Assembly: GCA_022376925.1 (NCBI GenBank)
Contig: JAIOJX010000005.1
Location: 156,193,501 to 156,257,500 of the forward strand
Source: Tragulus kanchil
Lineage: Eukaryota; Chordata; Mammalia; Artiodactyla; Tragulidae
Length of the DNA stretch: 64,000 nucleotides
Direction: 5' to 3'
Position 1 is the stretch's first letter. The number at the start of each line of letters is the position of its first letter. The notes beneath the pieces are model-generated. The model ran no database searches. It saw nothing but the letters and a program-made list of their open reading frames with translations, and was not told where the DNA came from. Both the position numbers and the translations under genes were made by a program. Shown piece after piece: positions 53,734 through 64,000 of this stretch.

Positions 53734-56044
53734 TAAGGACGGACAACCTTTTAAATTCACACCAAGCCTCTGTGGGGGGAGCAGCAGCCCTGACTTGGGT
53801 TTCCCCTTAGCTGTGCCCAGGTGAGCTCCCTAGGCACAGCTAAAGCCATCTCCAGGCCACCTCTCCCTGCTCTCCTCCTCCAGCAAGCTGGAATAACCTG
53901 GTTCTGGAAAAGATGACTGGCAAATTCCAGGCTTAAGAATCCTCCTCTGCTATTCTCATGCCTCTGTCCTGACTCCACCCTTCATCCATTCAGAAAACAC
54001 TCTGGAAGGGGCAGGGGAAGCAGAAATTCATGCTCTGGAGTCGGCTGCCCAGGATCCAATTTGGGGGCATTTTCTCTTGCTGCGAACGCACGACAGCACC
54101 TCTCTGGCTCACCCTGCCTGCAGGAGCTGGGAGGCCTCTCCTGCATGCTGACACATACCTTCTGCCCTGAATCTGCACAACCAGCACGGCCAGGGATCCG
54201 GGGCTTGTTTTCTTAATTAACTGAAAATGCTAACACAGAAGCCACGGAGTTGGCAGGGGCCTGGCCTTCAGCGGCTACAAGAGAAAATTTTTGCTTTGAA
54301 ATCCAGATCTCTCGTGTCCCCACTTGGGCCCCTCGTGGGATGTCAAAACAAACAGAGCCACCTGATCACGGGGCGCAGGGAACGGGCAGGCTCCGGTTAC
54401 AGGCTCAGAGATGGATTTGGCTCCAGGATGCTTCAGGGCCTGACACGTGACGAGATCTTGATTTCCCAAAATGGCTCGGCTAGACCCCCTGAAAGCCTCC
54501 AGCTGTGGCAGGGGCTCTAGAAGGGGAAGGGACAGGTCACGAGCCTTTGTGCCAACAGGACCTCCTGCCTGCCTGCTGCACGGCAGGCACGGAGCCTGGG
54601 AAATAGACAAGCCTCTCAATTCCTGCACTTGAAGAGATACTGTGAGGAACAAACTAATAGTGTAGCCTATGAAGGAAGGGTGACTCCCAAGGCAAGTATG
54701 AAGTGACAGAGTCACAGAGAAGGAAGCACTCGTTGTGCTGGAGAAGGTTCAAGGGTGCAGGGTCATAACAGGACATAAAGCAGGAACATTTAATCTGAAC
54801 AAGGAGTCAGCATCTTATCAGCAGATAGGATTGAGTTCAATAAGCTCTAGGAGATGGAGAAGGACAGGGAAGCCTGGTGTGCTGCAGTCCATGGGATTGC
54901 AAAGAGTTGGACACGACTGAGTGAGTAAACAACCACCACCCTTAAGGACGGACAACCTTTTAAATTCACACCAAGCCTCTGTGGGGGGAGCAGCAGCCCT
55001 GACTTGGGTTTCCCCTTAGCTGTGCCCAGGTGAGCTCCCTAGGCACAGCTAAAGCCATCTCCAGGCCACCTCTCCCTGCTCTCCTCCTCCAGCAAGCTGG
55101 AATAACCTGGTTCTGGAAAAGATGACTGGCAAATTCCAGGCTTAAGAATCCTCCTCTGCTATTCTCATGCCTCTGTCCTGACTCCACCCTTCATCCATTC
55201 AGAAAACACTCTGGAAGGGGCAGGGGAAGCAGAAATTCATGCTCTGGAGTCGGCTGCCCAGGATCCAATTTGGGGGCATTTTCTCTTGCTGCGAACGCAC
55301 GACAGCACCTCTCTGGCTCACCCTGCCTGCAGGAGCTGGGAGGCCTCTCCTGCATGCTGACACATACCTTCTGCCCTGAATCTGCACAACCAGCACGGCC
55401 AGGGATCCGGGGCTTGTTTTCTTAATTAACTGAAAATGCTAACACAGAAGCCACGGAGTTGGCAGGGGCCTGGCCTTCAGCGGCTACAAGAGAAAATTTT
55501 TGCTTTGAAATCCAGATCTCTCGTGTCCCCACTTGGGCCCCTCGTGGGATGTCAAAACAAACAGAGCCACCTGATCACGGGGCGCAGGGAACGGGCAGGC
55601 TCCGGTTACAGGCTCAGAGATGGATTTGGCTCCAGGATGCTTCAGGGCCTGACACGTGACGAGATCTTGATTTCCCAAAATGGCTCGGCTAGACCCCCTG
55701 AAAGCCTCCAGCTGTGGCAGGGGCTCTAGAAGGGGAAGGGACAGGTCACGAGCCTTTGTGCCAACAGGACCTCCTGCCTGCCTGCTGCACGGCAGGCACG
55801 GAGCCTGGGAAATAGACAAGCCTCTCAATTCCTGCACTTGAAGAGATACTGTGAGGAACAAACTAATAGTGTAGCCTATGAAGGAAGGGTGACTCCCAAG
55901 GCAAGTATGAAGTGACAGAGTCACAGAGAAGGAAGCACTCGTTGTGCTGGAGAAGGTTCAAGGGTGCAGGGTCATAACAGGACATAAAGCAGGAACATTT
56001 AATCTGAACAAGGAGTCAGCATCTTATCAGCAGATAGGATTGAG
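53626..56044. repeat. Adjacent direct duplication 17 (53626-54836 and 54836-56044)
   Basis: The offset is 1,209 bp, the largest of the series. The junction falls in a shared 'gagtt' at about 54833. The copies appear identical over more than 1.2 kb. Confidence 0.9.
53734..54835. other. No gene recognised (copy 54943-56044); E-box at about 54442
   Basis: GC-rich single-copy-looking sequence. A palindromic CACGTG in 'gacacgtgacga' near 54442 is a possible E-box but has no promoter context. The 146-codon minus frame at 54275-54715 has no recognisable domain. Confidence 0.35.
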
Positions 56045-57984
56045 TGGGGGTGGGGAGAGGGAGGACTGTACAGGCAGGGGCTCAGCGGCAGGAAAGAGAA
56101 GAGCGTGTTCAAGGAAGGGCTGGCCAGGCGAGCTGGCTGGAGAGGGAGGCTCATGGGCCACGAGAAGGACTCCGTGCCGAAGTCACGTCCAGAGATGTGG
56201 ACAGGGGGTGGGCACATGATGCTAAGCAGTCCAGCCGGCCACAGCGAACCAGCAGATGTGTTCAGCACAGGCCAGTGCCATCTAGATCAGGGGTGGCCAT
56301 CTGGGTTGGGGGTAGTCAAAGCTGGCCCACGGCCCGCCCATCTTTGTAACTACAGTTTCCTCGGAGCATAGCCTCACCCATCCATTTACACAGTATCACT
56401 GGTTGTGTTGGTGTCAGAGTCAAGGGAGAGTGACAGAGACTTTGTGGCCCCCAAAGTCAACACTCTGTGCCCTCAGGACTTCACATCTTGCTAACTCCTA
56501 ACAGGATAGATGGGTGGGGTCAGAAAGAGGTTCAGAGAAACGAAGTCCAGGATGATGACTCAGGATGCAGAGAAAGGACAGGAACCAGAGAATAAAGACA
56601 CACAAGAACTCAGAGGGAGGTGTGACCACAAGTGACCTCACAGCATGACCCAAGACCTCGGCAGGAGGAGAAGGAAAAACAGGTGACCGAGGAGGAGGGA
56701 GAGGTCTTGGTCCTGGGTCTCTTTTCCCTGGCCGCCTTCACTGGTGGGGATTCTCAGAGTCACACGGGGCCGCCACCCTGCCTCATCCAAGGGCCGAAGC
56801 AGGAGGCCAGCACAACGCACCTGCTCGTGTTCAGGGTGGCGAGACCTAAGTGGCATCTGAATAGGCCTTCCAACAGGACCTCCTGCCTGCCTGCTGCACG
56901 GCAGGCACGGAGCCTGGGAAATAGACAAGCCTCTCAATTCCTGCACTTGAAGAGATACTGTGAGGAACAAACTAATAGTGTAGCCTATGAAGGAAGGGTG
57001 ACTCCCAAGGCAAGTATGAAGTGACAGAGTCACAGAGAAGGAAGCACTCGTTGTGCTGGAGAAGGTTCAAGGGTGCAGGGTCATAACAGGACATAAAGCA
57101 GGAACATTTAATCTGAACAAGGAGTCAGCATCTTATCAGCAGATAGGATTGAGTGGGGGTGGGGAGAGGGAGGACTGTACAGGCAGGGGCTCAGCGGCAG
57201 GAAAGAGAAGAGCGTGTTCAAGGAAGGGCTGGCCAGGCGAGCTGGCTGGAGAGGGAGGCTCATGGGCCACGAGAAGGACTCCGTGCCGAAGTCACGTCCA
57301 GAGATGTGGACAGGGGGTGGGCACATGATGCTAAGCAGTCCAGCCGGCCACAGCGAACCAGCAGATGTGTTCAGCACAGGCCAGTGCCATCTAGATCAGG
57401 GGTGGCCATCTGGGTTGGGGGTAGTCAAAGCTGGCCCACGGCCCGCCCATCTTTGTAACTACAGTTTCCTCGGAGCATAGCCTCACCCATCCATTTACAC
57501 AGTATCACTGGTTGTGTTGGTGTCAGAGTCAAGGGAGAGTGACAGAGACTTTGTGGCCCCCAAAGTCAACACTCTGTGCCCTCAGGACTTCACATCTTGC
57601 TAACTCCTAACAGGATAGATGGGTGGGGTCAGAAAGAGGTTCAGAGAAACGAAGTCCAGGATGATGACTCAGGATGCAGAGAAAGGACAGGAACCAGAGA
57701 ATAAAGACACACAAGAACTCAGAGGGAGGTGTGACCACAAGTGACCTCACAGCATGACCCAAGACCTCGGCAGGAGGAGAAGGAAAAACAGGTGACCGAG
57801 GAGGAGGGAGAGGTCTTGGTCCTGGGTCTCTTTTCCCTGGCCGCCTTCACTGGTGGGGGGATTCTCAGAGTCACACGGGGGGCCGGCCACCCTGCCTCAT
57901 CCAAGGGCCGAAGCAGGAGGCCAGCACAACGCACCTGCTCGTGTTCAGGGTGGCGAGACCTAAGTGGCATCTGAATAGGCCTTC
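55761..57984. repeat. Adjacent direct duplication 18 (55761-56869 and 56870-57984)
   Basis: The offset is 1,109 bp, and the copies abut at 56869/56870. The end of copy 1 has shorter G runs ('ggtggggattctc', 'cacacggggccgcc') than copy 2 ('ggtggggggattctc', 'cacacggggggccgg'). The start also occurs at 54552, so that 285-bp piece is present three times. Confidence 0.9.
56045..56760. other. No gene recognised (copy 57154-57869)
   Basis: G-rich sequence with overlapping short frames on both strands. No repeat or exon recognised. Confidence 0.4.
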
Positions 57985-58899
57985 TCACCCAACAGTTAGA
58001 CTCTGGGAAAAGCCTAAGGTTCTGGGGTGACCGGAGAGCACCCCTTTTTGGGAGGAAACCACACAGCACTCCCGGGAGGCCTGGCACATTCCCTTCCCAG
58101 TCATGGCACAAGCTGCACTGCCTGGAAAGGTTTACAGAGCAGCATTCCGGTAGTGGAGGTCAGAGAGGCCGTGCTGGAAGTAGGGCTCCCTGCCCCTAAT
58201 TCAGGGACTTGCCTCTTTCCTGACTTGCATATTCCTCTCTGAATCTCTGGACTGGGTGTCCCCCTGACCCTGGAGACTGGGAGGCTGAGGAATCAGAAAT
58301 CCATGCTGCTTCGCCCGGCTGGGCTGAGTCGCGTTCACTCTGCCCCGAGGAGAAGGGATGTTGAACCGTCTCTTCCTTTACTGCACCTCCCCCGCCCGGC
58401 AGCGGAGTCCTGCAGCCTGTCTTAATGGTTGGTGTTTGGGCCTTCCAAGCATACAATGCAGAATCCGGTTTAAGAAACAAAGCATTAACGTTAAAGACTA
58501 TCATTTTAGGAAACCGCTTGGTGCCAACTTGCACAGAAGCATAAACTCGGGGACTAAAAAATCAGGCCAGTCGTAGGCTCTGTGCTGGCCATTCAGATGG
58601 TTCAGAATGAAGGCATTCATTTTTTTAGATTATTATTAAAGTGAAAACAAAATGGAACATTAAGGCAAAGAACATTCTCAGGTGGAGTTCTCAAGAGAAC
58701 TCTCCCCCAGGGTCCCTGGGTTCATCTGAAAGATCCTGCATGGGGCTGAGGACTGGACTGTGGAGTCAGGCTGACCAGGTTTTCTCCATCCTAGTGTCCA
58801 GCCAAGTCTTCAGTGCCCATCAGAATGGCTGGTTCCTAGTGGCCCTCAGGCTCAACGTTTTTAAACTAACACAGGAATGACTGACGGACGGACTGAAGA
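57985..58899. other. No gene recognised
   Basis: Artefact-free single-copy-looking DNA with no recognised repeat. A stretch near 58430-58575 of balanced composition could be conserved non-coding DNA, but nothing in the sequence alone shows it. Confidence 0.4.
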
Positions 58900-59310
58900 C
58901 GTTCAGTCCTGGTTCTGCAGTTTACCGGCTCTGTGTCCTCAGGCAAGGTCCTTCACCTCTCTGAGTCTCAGTTTCTTTAGCCATAAAATTCTCCAGGGAT
59001 CACCCCAGTGGTCCAGTGGCTAAGATGCTGCGCTCCCAATGCAGAGAGCCTGAGGTCAATCCCTGGTCAGGGAACTAGACCCTACATGCCGCAACAGAGT
59101 TTTCATGCCTCAACTGAAAGATCCCGCAAGACCCAGGGCAGCCAGAAAAGTAAATAAAATAAATATCTTTTAAAAATCTCCATAATTATTCATGACTCCA
59201 AGAATGACTGTGAGAATTAAACACAATGGTACCCCAAAGCCCTTGGCACTAAGATCAGTACATTCAAGGAACAGAATAAATAGTAATTATTATTGTTACT
59301 TGTCAAAGAC
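58900..59310 (+). repeat. MIR split by a CHR SINE with target-site duplication
   Basis: The left MIR part has 'ggttctgcagtttaccggct' and 'cctctctgagtctcagtttc'; the right part resumes with 'gactgtgagaattaaacaca' and 'cccttggcactaagatcag'. The CHR (about 58996-59172) has 'ggtccagtggctaagatgct' and 'ccctggtcagggaactagac'. 'aaaattctcca' and 'aaaatctccat' at its borders look like the target-site duplication. Confidence 0.85.
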
Positions 59311-61355
59311 AGCTTTAATTTCATATCCAAAACATCTTTCCACCCTTCCAATTCCATCACGGCAATTTCTCTTACCTTGGTAAACCCTCAGCCACAGTCT
59401 GGCACACAGTGGAGCAGAGGAAAAGGCTCCTGGAGCCAAATTTGGCAGACAAGCCTCTCTGATCTGCAGCTCAGAGCCTCGAACCTGCTTCTGCATCCTG
59501 CCTCCTCGGCGAGGCCACAGACCCCAGCCCTCGTAACCATACCTGGGCTGGCTCAGCCTGGCATCATACCTGGGCCTAGGCCCCAGGAGACAGGGCTGGG
59601 GGAGGTGCGAGATCAGCCCCTTTGGCTGCAGGGACCCCTCCCCCACGCCTTCTCCACCGGGAGCTGGGGCAGCGTGGGCCTCCCCCCAGGGCGGTGTTCC
59701 CAGGCTTCCAAACAACAGGGCTTCCATTCTTCCTGCTCTCGGCAGACCTGCCTCCTCCCGCTCCTGCCTTGCCTGCTGTTGCTGCTCACGGGGGCAGCTA
59801 ACCCTGTCCGAGGGGCCTGGAGAACAAGCCCGGGTCCTGGTCTGTCCCCTCACCCCGAGTTCCCGGCTAAGACAGAATCACAGTGTCCGTCCTTCACTGC
59901 ATTTGGCCTCGGGCATCTTCGCACACAGCCCTCACTGGCCACACTTTGTTTTCTCCTAACGAGAAAAATCTGCCATGGGCCCCTCCTTCATCTTCACCCC
60001 TTGGGCCAGGTTCCAGATATTTCCAGATGTCAACCCTCAGTTCCCTGCCTCAGGGGCGACCACCAATGGGAGGAGAGCTGGGGTCAGCCCCAAGTCCAAG
60101 GCTTACTACCCCCTGGGAATCCCACCGCCCAATCTCCTCCTTCCCACACTGACCCAATCAGATTCCCTCGGGCATGAAACACCAGACTCAACCCCCAAAC
60201 TGTAATCCACAGTTGGAGGTTTCTTTCCCTTCCCAAGTTTATCCAGCTATTTTCTAACTCTCTTTAATCTCATAATTATTCATGACTCCAAGAATGACTG
60301 TGAGAATTAAACACAATGGTACCCCAAAGCCCTTGGCACTAAGATCAGTACATTCAAGGAACAGAATAAATAGTAATTATTATTGTTACTTGTCAAAGAC
60401 AGCTTTAATTTCATATCCAAAACATCTTTCCACCCTTCCAATTCCATCACGGCAATTTCTCTTACCTTGGTAAACCCTCAGCCACAGTCTGGCACACAGT
60501 GGAGCAGAGGAAAAGGCTCCTGGAGCCAAATTTGGCAGACAAGCCTCTCTGATCTGCAGCTCAGAGCCTCGAACCTGCTTCTGCATCCTGCCTCCTCGGC
60601 GAGGCCACAGACCCCAGCCCTCGTAACCATACCTGGGCTGGCTCAGCCTGGCATCATACCTGGGCCTAGGCCCCAGGAGACAGGGCTGGGGGAGGTGCGA
60701 GATCAGCCCCTTTGGCTGCAGGGACCCCTCCCCCACGCCTTCTCCACCGGGAGCTGGGGCAGCGTGGGCCTCCCCCCAGGGCGGTGTTCCCAGGCTTCCA
60801 AACAACAGGGCTTCCATTCTTCCTGCTCTCGGCAGACCTGCCTCCTCCCGCTCCTGCCTTGCCTGCTGTTGCTGCTCACGGGGGCAGCTAACCCTGTCCG
60901 AGGGGCCTGGAGAACAAGCCCGGGTCCTGGTCTGTCCCCTCACCCCGAGTTCCCGGCTAAGACAGAATCACAGTGTCCGTCCTTCACTGCATTTGGCCTC
61001 GGGCATCTTCGCACACAGCCCTCACTGGCCACACTTTGTTTTCTCCTAACGAGAAAAATCTGCCATGGGCCCCTCCTTCATCTTCACCCCTTGGGCCAGG
61101 TTCCAGATATTTCCAGATGTCAACCCTCAGTTCCCTGCCTCAGGGGCGACCACCAATGGGAGGAGAGCTGGGGTCAGCCCCAAGTCCAAGGCTTACTACC
61201 CCCTGGGAATCCCACCGCCCAATCTCCTCCTTCCCACACTGACCCAATCAGATTCCCTCGGGCATGAAACACCAGACTCAACCCCCAAACTGTAATCCAC
61301 AGTTGGAGGTTTCTTTCCCTTCCCAAGTTTATCCAGCTATTTTCTAACTTTCTTT
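59180..61355. repeat. Adjacent direct duplication 19 (59180-60265 and 60268-61355)
   Basis: The offset is 1,090 bp with no internal difference seen. Mismatches occur only at the borders ('taactctctttaatctcat' between the copies). Confidence 0.9.
59311..60230. other. GC-rich stretch with a long but unsupported open frame
   Basis: The longest open frame in the window, 294 codons, spans 59293-60177 (+), with an identical copy at 60383-61267. A 185-codon minus frame overlaps it, as do plus frames in another phase. The predicted peptide is rich in Pro, Ser, Leu and Gly, has no recognisable domain, and its first codons lie in or beside the MIR. I do not call it a gene. A low-level lineage-specific transcript cannot be excluded. 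Confidence 0.4.
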
Positions 61356-61965
61356 TTAGGGATCCTGAGCTCAGTCCTTAAGAATGATCCTTGTATGTCC
61401 CAGAGCCACGGCAGAGGGTGGGAGCCCAGGGCTGCCATGGGGAAGGGGGGGGTGCTCTGGCCAAAAAGTCCTTTCTTGGGCATAGATTCCTGGGGGTGTG
61501 TACTAGATTCAAAGCAGCCTCCTTCTTTGGGAGGGCTCAGCCCACAGAGTCAGCCCAGGAGGGTCCCAGCTGAAGCACAAGGAGGCACCCAGCAGGGGAG
61601 GCATAGCTTGTTGGCTGCTTTCTTAAAGGGACAGCTTGCCTGGAAAGCCCATAGGGAGAACCATACACAGGAAGGAGCCCTGGGGTTGATGGAGCTACAC
61701 AGAGAAAAACTGGGAACTAGAACCAGGACCCTGGCTGGTGAAGCCTAATCCTAGGACTTAACAGGCTTGACCTTCTCCTGCTGTGTAGCACCATGAGACA
61801 GAGTGTTCTCACAGAGAAGGTTCTCCACCTGCAGCTCCTCCCTCCGGGCTGGATTCACCCAGAGGGCAGCACAAAAACCAATAAAAAAAAATGTGAATGG
61901 CTTCCTGTGTGCAAAGTCCCTTCCTATGTCCTCTGCACAAGAGAACTTATTTGGTCTCCACTCTT
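61356..61965. other. No gene recognised
   Basis: GC-rich sequence with a G run near 61446. Two overlapping plus frames (61391-61573 and 61395-61748) lie in different phases. No family recognised. Confidence 0.4.
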
Positions 61966-62218
61966 GAGTGTGTACACAGGCTGGTGGTGCTAGTGTTAAA
62001 GAACGTGCCTGCCAACGCAGGGGACCTAAGAGGCTCAGGTTCTACCCCCAAGTCAGGAAGATCCCCCCACCAGAGGAGTGCATGGCAACCCACTTCAGTA
62101 TTCTTGCCTGTAGAATCCCATGGACAGAGAAGCCTGCAGGGCTATAGTTCATAGAGCTGCACAGAGTTAGACACCACTGAAGTGACTTAGCACACACACA
62201 CACACACTGGAGTGTGTA
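61966..62218 (+). repeat. Bov-tA SINE with target-site duplication, inside a MIR
   Basis: The SINE runs about 61979-62209: 'ggtggtgctagtgttaaaga', 'gtgcctgccaacgcagggga', 'gcaacccacttcagtattct', ending in a short CA run. 'gagtgtgta' occurs at 61966-61974 and 62210-62218. Antisense MIR sequence lies on both sides ('gatactactatttttgttgg', 'cattttacagatgaaaaaat'). Confidence 0.9.
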
Positions 62219-64000
62219 GATACTACTATTTTTGTTGGTCTCATTTTACAGATGAAAAAATTGAGACCTAGAGAGAAGAAACTGCCAAGTCCTCGCAGAT
62301 AGTGAACAGAAGCATTTTGGGTTTGAACATACCTGGTTTTATTCAACTACTAAGCTTTCCATAAAGGGGTCTAGGGGAACGATGCTACATTCGTCAACAA
62401 TGCAGATGAAGCTCCTACCAGGGTCAGGTGCACGCCATGAAAAAGACAAGACACAAGACAAGGTGTTTGCCCTCAAATGCCCTCAGGAAGGGATTACCCA
62501 AATGGTAGCACCACACTTGCCAGGATGGTGGAATCACTTGTGCAGTTTTTTCTTCATCTCTACTGTTTTATTTTCTACGTTTTCGAAAATAAGCAGGTAT
62601 TCCTTAAAGAGTCAGACACAACTTAGCCACTGAACAACCTTTTATAAAGAGAAATTTGAAAAAAAAAAAAACAAAAACAAAGATTCCACATCCTATCTCC
62701 TACTTGATTATTATCAAATGACCAGACAGGAGCAGGACGATCTCTCTGTTCTAAGAGGCAGGAGACCAGCCAAATGAACAGGACAGCACAGCAACTCTGT
62801 CATGCCATCAACATTTTGCCCGTGATCCATCTTCAGGCAGCTTTTCAATAGAAGAAGACCAATAGTTTTTTTTTTCCCTAGCCAAAACTGAAATTAGAAA
62901 GTTTTTCCACACCTAATAATTAAAAGAAAGAAAATACAGTGAAGACCCAGCTCCTCCTCTGGTATTCCAGACTCTTGATTAAGTGATCAGCAACCCCCTC
63001 GGCTGTTTTCCCTCCCTTGGTCCCACTCACCTCACCCAGCAGCCAGGCTAGACTTCCCGAGGTTTCCCTAAGCCTAGCCAGCACTCTGACTTTTGCTTAT
63101 GCAGAGCCTTCTGCCCATGATGCCCTTTGCTTCCTCTACCTAAGAGGCTCAGGTTCTACCCCCAAGTCAGGAAGATCCCCCCACCAGAGGAGTGCATGGC
63201 AACCCACTTCAGTATTCTTGCCTGTAGAATCCCATGGACAGAGAAGCCTGCAGGGCTATAGTTCATAGAGCTGCACAGAGTTAGACACCACTGAAGTGAC
63301 TTAGCACACACACACACACACTGGAGTGTGTAGATACTACTATTTTTGTTGGTCTCATTTTACAGATGAAAAAATTGAGACCTAGAGAGAAGAAACTGCC
63401 AAGTCCTCGCAGATAGTGAACAGAAGCATTTTGGGTTTGAACATACCTGGTTTTATTCAACTACTAAGCTTTCCATAAAGGGGTCTAGGGGAACGATGCT
63501 ACATTCGTCAACAATGCAGATGAAGCTCCTACCAGGGTCAGGTGCACGCCATGAAAAAGACAAGACACAAGACAAGGTGTTTGCCCTCAAATGCCCTCAG
63601 GAAGGGATTACCCAAATGGTAGCACCACACTTGCCAGGATGGTGGAATCACTTGTGCAGTTTTTTCTTCATCTCTACTGTTTTATTTTCTACGTTTTCGA
63701 AAATAAGCAGGTATTCCTTAAAGAGTCAGACACAACTTAGCCACTGAACAACCTTTTATAAAGAGAAATTTGAAAAAAAAAAAAACAAAAACAAAGATTC
63801 CACATCCTATCTCCTACTTGATTATTATCAAATGACCAGACAGGAGCAGGACGATCTCTCTGTTCTAAGAGGCAGGAGACCAGCCAAATGAACAGGACAG
63901 CACAGCAACTCTGTCATGCCATCAACATTTTGCCCGTGATCCATCTTCAGGCAGCTTTTCAATAGAAGAAGACCAATAGTTTTTTTTTTCCCTAGCCAAA
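62024..64000. repeat. Adjacent direct duplication 20 (62024-63137 and 63138 to window end)
   Basis: The offset is 1,114 bp. Copy 2 begins in the middle of the Bov-tA and runs off the window, still matching copy 1 at base 64000. The CA run is retained. No internal difference seen. Confidence 0.9.
62330..63137. other. No gene recognised (copy from 63445)
   Basis: AT-leaning sequence with A runs at about 62660 and T runs at about 62868. Possible old repeat remnants, not assignable. No exon seen. Confidence 0.35.

Noticed and set aside
54435..54455. E-box CACGTG as a promoter element
   Set aside because: A single six-base match without TATA, CpG island or transcript evidence is expected by chance.
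898..64000. The chain of ~1.1 kb duplications as a new kind of tandem or amplification system
   Set aside because: Constant offset with unrelated content, scrambled junctions, homopolymer errors at piece ends and perfect copies of very old repeats all point to unmerged assembly overlaps.

Overview
The window is repeat-rich nuclear DNA of a ruminant, most likely a pecoran (bovid, cervid or relative). The evidence is the repeat complement: BovB (RTE) LINE tails, Bov-tA/Bov-A SINEs, CHR-type tRNA-Glu-derived SINEs and ruminant-type L1 3' ends, over a background of old mammalian repeats (MIR, L2, MER5-like and other hAT relics, a mariner relic). The species cannot be fixed from this sequence. I recognise no protein-coding exon, RNA gene, CRISPR array or operon. 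The window reads as intergenic or intronic DNA. The only recognisable coding remnant is the C-terminal end of a dead L1 ORF2.

The dominant structure is a chain of 20 direct, adjacent, near-identical duplications. All have almost the same offset, about 1.08 to 1.21 kb. Their approximate starts are 898, 3895, 9520, 11643, 13752, 20816, 22914, 25009, 28225, 30748, 32553, 34796, 39731, 41618, 43464, 46822, 53626, 55761, 59180 and 62024. Neighbouring duplications overlap, so several segments occur three times. Differences between copies are mostly homopolymer length changes and scrambled bases near the junctions, while copies of very old repeats are otherwise identical. This fits an assembly error in which overlapping consensus pieces of about 2 kb were concatenated without merging their roughly 1.1 kb overlaps. 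I do not read it as biology. Removing one copy of each would shorten the window by about 22 kb, to about 42 kb.

Layout: 1-9.5 kb holds L1, CHR and MIR relics and a BovB tail with target-site duplication. 9.5-16 kb is a run of duplications with MIR, a hAT relic and an L1 3' end. 16-20.8 kb is free of the artefact and holds L2, Bov-tA, a mariner relic and an old L1 split by a Bov-tA. 20.8-38 kb has L1, L2, a TCTG/TCTC tract, MER5-like relics, a Bov-tA with an internal 36-bp duplication and a solo LTR inserted in an L2. 38-46.8 kb has CHR SINEs, a CHR nested in a Bov-tA, MIR and an L1 end, then a 326-bp tandem repeat bounded by Bov-tA elements. 46.8-64 kb is GC-rich single-copy-looking DNA with scattered SINEs, L1 and BovB, ending inside an unfinished duplication.

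There is no gene network to describe. The interest lies in the assembly signature and in a few readable insertion histories.
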